Shown one piece after another: positions 56,697 through 64,000 of a stretch of 64,000 bases of DNA (position 1 is the stretch's first letter; every line of letters begins with the position of its first letter). The notes under the pieces were generated by a model. The model was not told where the DNA came from and did not search any database. It worked only from the letters and a program-made list of their open reading frames with translations. Made by a program: the position numbers and the translations under genes. Source of the DNA: an uncultured Aeromonadaceae bacterium (GTDB lineage Bacteria > Pseudomonadota > Gammaproteobacteria > Enterobacterales > Aeromonadaceae); contig CAMFKP010000012.1 in NCBI GenBank assembly GCA_945957385.1, positions 1 to 64,000 on the forward strand, given 5' to 3'.

Positions 56697-58145
56697 ATGA
56701 CAGACAGAACGCGTGAACAGAATGAAGCGTTGATCCAGGAGGTCCTTGAGGTCTACCCGGAGAAGGCGCGCAAGGACCGGGCCAAGCACCTGACCGTCAA
56801 CGACCCATCACTGGAAAAAGCCAGCAAGTGCATCACCTCCAACCGTAAGTCGCTGCCGGGCGTCATGACCATCCGTGGTTGCGCCTACGCCGGCTCCAAA
56901 GGGGTGGTGTTCGGACCGATCAAGGACATGATCCACCTGTCTCACGGTCCGGTAGGGTGCGGCATGTACTCCAGCGGTGGCCGCCGTAACTACTATACCG
57001 GCCTGACCGGGGTCAACAGCTTCGGCACCATCAACTTCACTTCCGATTTCCAGGAAAAGGACATTGTCTTCGGTGGCGACAAGAAGTTGCTGCAGATCAT
57101 CGACGAGATGGAGACGCTGTTCCCGCTCTCCAAAGGCATCACGGTTCAGTCCGAGTGTCCGATCGGTCTCATCGGTGACGATATCGAAGCTGTATCCAAG
57201 AAAGCCAGTGCCCAGACCGGCAAGGCTGTGGTTCCGGTGCGTTGTGAAGGTTTCCGTGGCGTATCGCAATCGCTGGGACACCACATTGCCAACGACGTGA
57301 TCCGTGACTGGATCCTGCCGAACCGCGACGACGTCGCTTTCGAGGGGACGCCGTATGACGTTGCCATCATCGGTGACTACAACATCGGTGGTGACGCCTG
57401 GTCGTCACGCATCCTGCTCGAAGAGATCGGACTGCGTGTGGTTGCACAGTGGTCTGGTGACGGTACTCTGCCAGAGATGGAGAACACTACCAAGGTCAAA
57501 TTGAACCTGGTGCACTGCTACCGTTCAATGAACTACATCTCCCGTCACATGGAAGAAAAGTACGGGATCCCGTGGATGGAATACAACTTCTTTGGCCCGA
57601 CCAAGATTGCCGAGTCACTGCGCAAGATTGCAGCCCAGTTCGACGAGACGATTCAGAAGAATGCCGAAGCGGTGATCGCCAAGTACGAGGCTCAGACCGC
57701 AGCCATCATCGCCAAGTACAAGCCACGTCTGCAAGGCAAGAAGGTCATGTTGTACGTCGGCGGCCTGCGTCCGCGCCACGTCATCGGTGCCTATGAGGAT
57801 CTGGGCATGGAAATCGTTGGTGCCGGTTATGAGTTTGCACACAACGATGACTACGACCGGACCTTGCCGGAGCTGAGCAATACCGCGCTGCTGTTCGATG
57901 ACGTCACCGGTTACGAGCTTGAAGAGTTCGTCAAAACAGTGAAGCCGGATCTGGTCGGTTCAGGCGTCAAGGAAAAGTACATTTTCCAGAAGATGGGGAT
58001 TCCGTTCCGTCAGATGCACTCCTGGGACTACTCAGGTCCGTACCATGGCTACGACGGCTTTGCGATCTTCGCCCGTGACATGGACATGACGCTGAACAAC
58101 CCGTGCTGGTCACAACTGACCCCGCCCTGGAAGAAGTCTGCCTGA
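56697..58145 (+). CDS. nifD: Nitrogenase MoFe protein alpha chain
   Basis: [41 protein letters not shown]. Confidence 0.99.
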   Translation: MTDRTREQNEALIQEVLEVYPEKARKDRAKHLTVNDPSLEKASKCITSNRKSLPGVMTIRGCAYAGSKGVVFGPIKDMIHLSHGPVGCGMYSSGGRRNYYTGLTGVNSFGTINFTSDFQEKDIVFGGDKKLLQIIDEMETLFPLSKGITVQSECPIGLIGDDIEAVSKKASAQTGKAVVPVRCEGFRGVSQSLGHHIANDVIRDWILPNRDDVAFEGTPYDVAIIGDYNIGGDAWSSRILLEEIGLRVVAQWSGDGTLPEMENTTKVKLNLVHCYRSMNYISRHMEEKYGIPWMEYNFFGPTKIAESLRKIAAQFDETIQKNAEAVIAKYEAQTAAIIAKYKPRLQGKKVMLYVGGLRPRHVIGAYEDLGMEIVGAGYEFAHNDDYDRTLPELSNTALLFDDVTGYELEEFVKTVKPDLVGSGVKEKYIFQKMGIPFRQMHSWDYSGPYHGYDGFAIFARDMDMTLNNPCWSQLTPPWKKSA

Positions 58146-58209
58146 TCGGCAGGGAACGCAATCCTTTAACCCGTCAGTTCACAGATGAGTGGCGCGGGAG
58201 GAGATGGAT

Positions 58210-59772
58210 ATGAGTCAGAATGTAGAGAACATCAAAGCCTGTTATCCGCTGTTTGAACAGGATGAGTATCAAAGCCTGTGGGAAACCAAGAAGCAGGGTT
58301 TCGAAGAGGCACACAGCGATGCCAAGGTCCTCGAGACCTTTGAATGGACCACGACGGCCGAGTATCAGGAACTGAACTTCAAGCGTGAAGCCCTGACCAT
58401 CAACCCGGCCAAGGCCTGCCAACCACTGGGCGCGGTACTGTGCTCCTTAGGGTTCGAGAAGACGTTGCCCTATGTGCACGGCTCTCAGGGCTGTGTCGCC
58501 TACTTCCGCACCTACTTCAACCGTCACTTCAAGGAGCCGGTCGCCTGTGTCTCCGACTCCATGACCGAAGATGCGGCGGTGTTTGGTGGTCATGGCAACA
58601 TGAACGATGGCTTACAGAACGCCTTTGCGCTCTACAAGCCGGAGATGATCGGTATCTCCACCACCTGTATGGCTGAAGTTATCGGTGACGACCTGCAGGC
58701 CTTCACCAACAACGCCAAGAAGGACGGTTTCGTTCCCAACGAGTTGCCGTTGCCTTATGCCCATACTCCGAGCTTTGTCGGCAGCCATGTCACCGGCTGG
58801 GACAACATGTTCGAAGGCTTCTGCCGCTCGCTGGCCCCGGCGGCTGGTAGCGTCGGCAGCAATGGCAAGCTGAACCTGGTCACCGGTTTTGATACCTATC
58901 TGGGTAACTACCGTGTTCTCAAGCGCATGATGACCGAGATGGGCGTGCCGTTTAGCCTGCTCTCCGATCCGTCTGAAGTGCTCGATACCCCGGCCGATGG
59001 GGAATACCGCATGTACTCCGGCGGTACCACCCAGGCCGAGATGAAGGATGCGCCGAACGCTATCGACACCCTGTTGCTGCAACCCTGGCAACTGGTGAAG
59101 ACCAAGAAAGTGGTCGCCGAAAGCTGGGGCCAGTCGGCCACTGCTGTGGATGTGCCGATCGGTCTGGCGGCGACCGATGAGCTGCTGATGAAAATCAGCG
59201 CGCTGACTGGTAAGGCGATCCCGGAGTCTCTGGCGCTAGAGCGTGGCCGCCTGGTGGACATGATCACTGACTCCCACACCTGGTTGCATGGCAAGAAGTT
59301 TGCCCTGTACGGGGATCCGGATTTCGTGATGGGGCTGACCAAGTTCCTGCTCGAACTGGGTGCCGAACCGACCGTGATTCTGTGCCACAACGGTTCCAAG
59401 AAGTGGGAAAAGGCGCTGAAGAAGGTCCTCGAAGCCTCACCGTATGGCCAACAGAGCGAAATCTATGTCGGTTGTGACCTGTGGCATCTACGTTCGCTGA
59501 TGTTCACCAACAAGCCGGACTTCCTGATCGGCAACAGCTATGGCAAGTACATCCAGCGCGACACGCTAGCCAAGGGTAAGGCATTTGAAGTACCGCTGAT
59601 CCGCCTCGGCTTCCCGATCTTCGACCGTCACCATCTGCATCGCATGACCACCTGGGGTTATGAGGGCGCCATGTACATCGTCACCACCTTGGTGAATGCC
59701 GTACTGGAACGTCTGGATGAAGAGACCATGGTGCTCGGCAAGACCGACTACAACTTCGACCTGGTTCGCTAA
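58210..59772 (+). CDS. nifK: Nitrogenase MoFe protein beta chain
   Basis: NVENIKACYPLFEQDEYQ...PAKACQPLGAVLCSLGFEKTLPYVHGSQGCVAYFRTYFNRHFKEP. Confidence 0.99.
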   Translation: MSQNVENIKACYPLFEQDEYQSLWETKKQGFEEAHSDAKVLETFEWTTTAEYQELNFKREALTINPAKACQPLGAVLCSLGFEKTLPYVHGSQGCVAYFRTYFNRHFKEPVACVSDSMTEDAAVFGGHGNMNDGLQNAFALYKPEMIGISTTCMAEVIGDDLQAFTNNAKKDGFVPNELPLPYAHTPSFVGSHVTGWDNMFEGFCRSLAPAAGSVGSNGKLNLVTGFDTYLGNYRVLKRMMTEMGVPFSLLSDPSEVLDTPADGEYRMYSGGTTQAEMKDAPNAIDTLLLQPWQLVKTKKVVAESWGQSATAVDVPIGLAATDELLMKISALTGKAIPESLALERGRLVDMITDSHTWLHGKKFALYGDPDFVMGLTKFLLELGAEPTVILCHNGSKKWEKALKKVLEASPYGQQSEIYVGCDLWHLRSLMFTNKPDFLIGNSYGKYIQRDTLAKGKAFEVPLIRLGFPIFDRHHLHRMTTWGYEGAMYIVTTLVNAVLERLDEETMVLGKTDYNFDLVR

Positions 59773-59779
59773 GGTCCCT

Positions 59780-59810
59780 GCGGGTGGAGTGTCTCTCCAC
59801 CCGCTTTTTT
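59780..59810 (+). terminator. Strong Rho-independent terminator between nifK and nifT
   Basis: GCGGGTGGAG-tgtct-CTCCACCCGC-TTTTTT. Confidence 0.9.
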
Positions 59811-59831
59811 GTCTGCGTCAAGGAGTGACCC

Positions 59832-60053
59832 ATGCCGAATGTCATGTTTCGTCAGCAGGCCGATGGCCTCTACTGCTATATCGCCAAGCGCGATCTGGAA
59901 GCAAAAATAACCTCGATGGAATTTGAAAGTGCCGAGTGCTGGGGGGGGCGGTTTGAACTGGCTGATGGTCAGTCCTTCTATCTGCAACCGCTGAGCCAGA
60001 TGCCGGCTTTGCCGACCACGTTGCGAGTCACCCGCGCTGACGGTGACGACTAA
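59832..60053 (+). CDS. nifT: NifT/FixU protein
   Basis: MPNVMFRQQADGLYCYIAKRDLEAKI; position after nifK. Confidence 0.93.
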   Translation: MPNVMFRQQADGLYCYIAKRDLEAKITSMEFESAECWGGRFELADGQSFYLQPLSQMPALPTTLRVTRADGDD

Positions 60054-60069
60054 TCAGAAGGAGCCCCCC

Positions 60070-60765
60070 ATGAGTACGCTTCTTGAGAGTCAGGTTTATT
60101 GGCGACTACTGGCGCTGTCACAGCAGTTGCCCTCGGTGGAACAGGGACGGTTGTTTGACTGGATCTGTTCATTGTTGACCGGTCCGCTAAACAGTGCGGC
60201 GTTGGAGACATTGACCCTAAGCCAGTTACAGGCAGCTGCGCTGCCCGAGATGGCCGCACTGTCTGCGGGGCAGTGGAGCGCCCTGGTTACGCTCTTGCAC
60301 GGTGAGTTGCCGGCACACCTGGATCCTAAACCGGTGGCCGGTGCTGCAGAGGGGGCCATGCGAGCTGCGTTTGCCTCGAACGATGGGCTAACCATCAATG
60401 GTCATTTCGGCTCCTGTCCTCTGTTTTTTGTCTATCAGTTAACGTCCACAGAGCACCGCTTGATCGACATTCGTCGCTTCAGTGCCCGTGATGCCGAGAC
60501 GGCCGGTGGCGAGAGCAATGAAGCGCGCGCCGAGCTGCTGGCGGATTGTCAGTTGCTGTTTTGTGAGGCGATTGGTGGCCCGGCAGCGGCTCGGGTCATT
60601 CGCCATGGCATTCATCCGGTGAAGATCAAGCGCGATCCCGTCATCGCGGTGCAACTGGTCGAGTTGCAACGTCTGTTAGGTGGGCAGTTGCCACCCTGGC
60701 TGGCCAAGGCCTTGGGTCGCAAGGATGACCTGGCCAGCCGTTTTGATCTGGAGGTGGAGGAGTAG
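60070..60765 (+). CDS. nifY: NifY (dinitrogenase cofactor-binding accessory protein)
   Basis: C-terminal NifX/NifB-like domain LTINGHFGSCPLFFVYQL...; position after nifT. Confidence 0.9.
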   Translation: MSTLLESQVYWRLLALSQQLPSVEQGRLFDWICSLLTGPLNSAALETLTLSQLQAAALPEMAALSAGQWSALVTLLHGELPAHLDPKPVAGAAEGAMRAAFASNDGLTINGHFGSCPLFFVYQLTSTEHRLIDIRRFSARDAETAGGESNEARAELLADCQLLFCEAIGGPAAARVIRHGIHPVKIKRDPVIAVQLVELQRLLGGQLPPWLAKALGRKDDLASRFDLEVEE

Positions 60766-60955
60766 TGATGTGACGATTCTGCCCCCAGCAGGAATCGATA
60801 TCACGGCTGCCGATGTTAACGCTTGGCACTAGGCGACAAGTTATAAGGCTCGGGGCGGCTCTGGCTGGGGGGCGATCCGCCCCGATGCCTCCTTGTGTCG
60901 CCAAGCACCCAATTCGCGCCTGTACGGCGTGATAACGACTGTGATGTGTCTCTCA

Positions 60956-60971
60956 TGTCGCAAACGCGACA
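60956..60971 (+). promoter_or_regulatory. NifA UAS for nifEN
   Basis: TGT-cgcaaacgcg-ACA. Confidence 0.85.
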
Positions 60972-61004
60972 AAAAATAATCAATAAAAATCAAAGCATTA
61001 AAGT

Positions 61005-61020
61005 TGGTTTGTCCTTTGCA
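61005..61020 (+). promoter_or_regulatory. Sigma-54 promoter of nifE
   Basis: TGGTTTGTCCTTTGCA (GG-N10-GC). Confidence 0.87.
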
Positions 61021-61067
61021 GTTCACTCATCAGGCGCAATGGCGCCAGCGCAGTCGCAGGAGGCGTT

Positions 61068-62465
61068 ATGAAGGGAAATGAAATTGCTGCCTTGATGGAT
61101 GAACCGGCCTGTCAGCATAACAACAAGAGTAAATCCGGGTGCAGTGCTCCCAAACCAGGTGCTACGGCTGGAGGCTGTGCCTTTGATGGTGCCCAGATCA
61201 CCCTGTTACCGATAGCCGATGTCGCCCACGTCGTACACGGTCCCATCGGTTGCGCCGGCAGCTCCTGGGATAATCGCGGCAGCCGCAGTTCGGGCCCGCA
61301 ACTCTTCCGCCTGGGGTTCACCACCGACTTGAGTGAACAGGACGTCATCATGGGCAAGGGCGAGCGTCGCCTGTTCCATGGTATTCGCCAGATTGTCGAG
61401 CGCTATCACCCTGCCGCCGTGTTTGTCTATAACACCTGCGTACCGGCAATGGAGGGCGACGATATCGATGCCATTTGTCGCCTGACCTCGGAGCGGCTGG
61501 GGGTGCCGGTGATCGGTGTTGATGCGGCCGGTTTCTATGGCAGCAAGAATCTGGGTAACCGCATTGCCGGGGATGTGATGGTCGATAAGGTGGTGGGTCA
61601 GCGCGAGCCAGCTCCCTGGCCTGAGCATGTCGCCATATCTGCTGAACGCGGGCACAGCATAGCGCTGATCGGCGAATACAACATTGCCGGTGAGTTCTGG
61701 CATGTGCTGCCACTGCTGGATGAGCTCGGTGTGCGGGTACTGTGTACCCTCTCCGGCGATGCGCGTTTTGCCGAGGTGCAAACCATGCATCGCAGCGAAC
61801 TGAACATGCTGGTTTGTTCACGGGCGCAGATCAATGTGGCACGCAAACTCGAAGAGCGTTATGGCACCCCCTGGTTCGAGGGCAGCTTCTATGGTGTCCG
61901 CGACATGTCCGATGCCTTGCGCGGCATCGCCACCACACTGGGTGATGCCGATCTGCTGGCGCGCACCGAAGCGTTGATTGCCAGAGAAGAGGCGCGGGTG
62001 GATCGCCTGTTGGCAGAGTTCCGTCCCCGTCTGCAAGGCAAGCGCGTACTGCTGTATACCGGGGGCGTTAAATCCTGGTCTGTGGTGTCAGCCCTGCAGG
62101 ATCTGGGCATGGTGGTGGTGGCCAGTGGCACCCGCAAGTCGACCGAGGAAGACAAGGCGCGGATCCGCGAGCTGATGGGCGAGGATGCCATCCTGCTCGA
62201 CGAGGGCAACCCACGCCAGTTGCTGGACACCGTGTATCAGCAAAAAGCCGACATGATGATTGCCGGTGGTCGCAACATGTTCACCGCGTACAAGGCCCGG
62301 CTGCCGTTTCTTGATGTCAATCAGGAGCGCGAACACGCCTTTGCCGGCTATGACGGCATGGTTGAACTGGCTCGCCAAATCTGCCTGACCCTGGAGAGCC
62401 CGATCTGGGCCCAGTCACGTAGCAAGGCGCCATGGCAGGGATCAACGCAGATGACAGGGGGTTGA
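61068..62465 (+). CDS. nifE: Nitrogenase cofactor biosynthesis protein NifE
   Basis: [45 protein letters not shown]. Confidence 0.98.
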   Translation: MKGNEIAALMDEPACQHNNKSKSGCSAPKPGATAGGCAFDGAQITLLPIADVAHVVHGPIGCAGSSWDNRGSRSSGPQLFRLGFTTDLSEQDVIMGKGERRLFHGIRQIVERYHPAAVFVYNTCVPAMEGDDIDAICRLTSERLGVPVIGVDAAGFYGSKNLGNRIAGDVMVDKVVGQREPAPWPEHVAISAERGHSIALIGEYNIAGEFWHVLPLLDELGVRVLCTLSGDARFAEVQTMHRSELNMLVCSRAQINVARKLEERYGTPWFEGSFYGVRDMSDALRGIATTLGDADLLARTEALIAREEARVDRLLAEFRPRLQGKRVLLYTGGVKSWSVVSALQDLGMVVVASGTRKSTEEDKARIRELMGEDAILLDEGNPRQLLDTVYQQKADMMIAGGRNMFTAYKARLPFLDVNQEREHAFAGYDGMVELARQICLTLESPIWAQSRSKAPWQGSTQMTGG

Positions 62466-62466
62466 T

Positions 62467-63846
62467 ATGGCGCTGGTGATTAAAAACAGTAAACCGATGG
62501 CCACGCGGCCGATCAAGAGCGGCCAGCCGCTGGGAGCGATCCTGGGTAGCTTGGGCCTGGAGCGCTGTATTCCGCTGATTCATGGTGCTCAAGGGTGCAG
62601 TGCCTTTGCCAAAGTGTTCTTTATCCAGCATTTTCATGAGCCGATTCCGTTGCAGTCCACGGCGATGGATCCCATTGCCACCATCATGGGATCTGATGAC
62701 AACATAGTGCAGGCGCTCGCCACCTTGTGTGAACGCAACAATCCGCGGCTGATCACCTTGATGAGTTCGGGGCTCGCCGAGGCGCAGGGGGCTGTGCTGA
62801 CCCGGGCCATCAAGAGTTTTCGCCAGGCCTGGCCGCGTTATGAACGGGTCGAGATCGTGCATGTCAACACGCCGGATTTTTATGGCTCACTTGAAAATGG
62901 CTATGCCAGTCTGGTGGAAAGCCTGATCGAACAGCTGGTTCCGCAACAGTCGGTACGGGCGATTCGCAAGAAACGCGTCAACTTGCTGCTCAGCCATATG
63001 TTAACGCCGGGCGACGTTGAACAGATCCGCACCTATGTCGAAGCGTTTGGTTTACAACCTGTCATGGTGCCGGACTTGTCGGCATCGATGGATGGCCATC
63101 TGGCGCGAGGCGACTACCTGCCGGTGTCGCAGGGCGGCAGTGATCTACAGTCGTTACGTCAGTTGGGACAAAGCATCGCCACGCTGAGCATTGGTGCCTC
63201 GATGCAGCGCGCTGGCCAGTTGCTACAGTCACGAAGCGGGGTCGCCAGCTATCACTTTCCGCACCTGATGACGCTTGCTGAAATGGACAACTTCATTCTG
63301 ACGCTACAACAGTTGAGTGAACGCCCCGTGCCTGGCTGGATCGAGCGCCACCGTGGTCAGCTGCAAGATGCAATGATCGATACCCACAGCTGGGTCAATG
63401 GCCGGCGTTTTGCCATCGGCGCTGAAGCTGATCTGCTGGTGGCCTGGCTGGCGTTTGGCCACAGTGTCGGTTTAAAACCGGTCAGCATTGTTTCACCGGT
63501 CAATCAACCGTCGCTCGCCGGGCTCCCGGTGGAGTCGGTGCAGATTGGCGACCTGCAGGATCTGCAGGATGGCATAGCGCGAGCCGGCGGGACCGACCTG
63601 GTACTGGCCAATGCCCATGGCGCCGATCTGGCGGCCGAACTGGAACGCCCACTGTTGCGTATCGGTTTTCCGATCTATGACCGTTTTGGTGAGTTTCGCC
63701 GCGTGCGCCAGGGTTATGCCGGCATGCGCGATACCCTGTTCGAACTGGGAAATTTGATGCAGGCCGATTGCCATGGGGTGCCGCCCTATCACTCCGCGTA
63801 TAAACAACATTTCGCCGCAATGGCACAGGAGGTGTGCTGTGACTGA
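62467..63846 (+). CDS. nifN: Nitrogenase cofactor biosynthesis protein NifN
   Basis: QPLGAILGSLGLERCIPLIHGAQGCSAFAKVFFIQHFHEPIPLQSTAMD. Confidence 0.98.
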   Translation: MALVIKNSKPMATRPIKSGQPLGAILGSLGLERCIPLIHGAQGCSAFAKVFFIQHFHEPIPLQSTAMDPIATIMGSDDNIVQALATLCERNNPRLITLMSSGLAEAQGAVLTRAIKSFRQAWPRYERVEIVHVNTPDFYGSLENGYASLVESLIEQLVPQQSVRAIRKKRVNLLLSHMLTPGDVEQIRTYVEAFGLQPVMVPDLSASMDGHLARGDYLPVSQGGSDLQSLRQLGQSIATLSIGASMQRAGQLLQSRSGVASYHFPHLMTLAEMDNFILTLQQLSERPVPGWIERHRGQLQDAMIDTHSWVNGRRFAIGAEADLLVAWLAFGHSVGLKPVSIVSPVNQPSLAGLPVESVQIGDLQDLQDGIARAGGTDLVLANAHGADLAAELERPLLRIGFPIYDRFGEFRRVRQGYAGMRDTLFELGNLMQADCHGVPPYHSAYKQHFAAMAQEVCCD

Positions 63847-64000
63847 CCACATTGAGCGCCAACTGCATTTGGCCGAAGGGGCGATCAGCAGCTTGAAAGT
63901 GGCTTTCGCCAGTGGCGATCACAAGCGGGTTGATCAGCACTTCGGCTCCTGCGAGGCCCTGATGGTGTATGGCATTGCCCCGGACCGTGCCGAACTGTTA
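63839..64000 (+). CDS. nifX: NifX (5' part, truncated by window end)
   Basis: GTG start with CAGGAGG RBS; LKVAFASGDHKRVDQHFGSCEALMVYGI. Confidence 0.9.
   Translation, partial: MTDHIERQLHLAEGAISSLKVAFASGDHKRVDQHFGSCEALMVYGIAPDRAELL

Overview
This 64 kb gammaproteobacterial window has moderate-to-high GC over most of its length. Gene content suggests Aeromonadales, but this is inference. It contains, in order: (1) the C-terminal part of a giant RTX/cadherin/PA14 adhesin followed by a complete Lap-type secretion and c-di-GMP control operon (lapB, lapC, lapE, lapG, lapD); (2) a solute-binding protein, a VOC protein, an unlisted 52-aa SgrT-like small ORF divergent from sgrR, then dps and psiE; (3) a TgpA/DUF58/MoxR operon and a DUF2339 protein; (4) a LexA-box-controlled umuDC in which UmuD lacks its cleavable N-terminus and its Ser/Lys dyad; (5) an AT-richer accessory block (~25.6-33 kb) with at least six attC-like repeats separating same-strand hypothetical ORFs, which looks like an integron cassette cluster without an integrase; (6) housekeeping genes (CDF transporter, HAD, ackA, galE, WecA-like, rpiA, ygfA, 6S RNA, zapA, ygfB, ubiH, ubiI, EAL protein, orphan gcvH, dnaC/dnaT-like, rssB-like, MarR, PLP aminotransferase, CueR-like MerR, GST); (7) the start of a nif cluster (nifHDK, nifT, nifY, nifE, nifN, nifX partial) with recognisable NifA UAS and sigma-54 promoter sites and a strong terminator between nifK and nifT. 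Best candidates for follow-up are the attC-like cassette cluster and its cargo, the pre-truncated UmuD, the SgrT-like ORF, and a possible sRNA downstream of gcvH.
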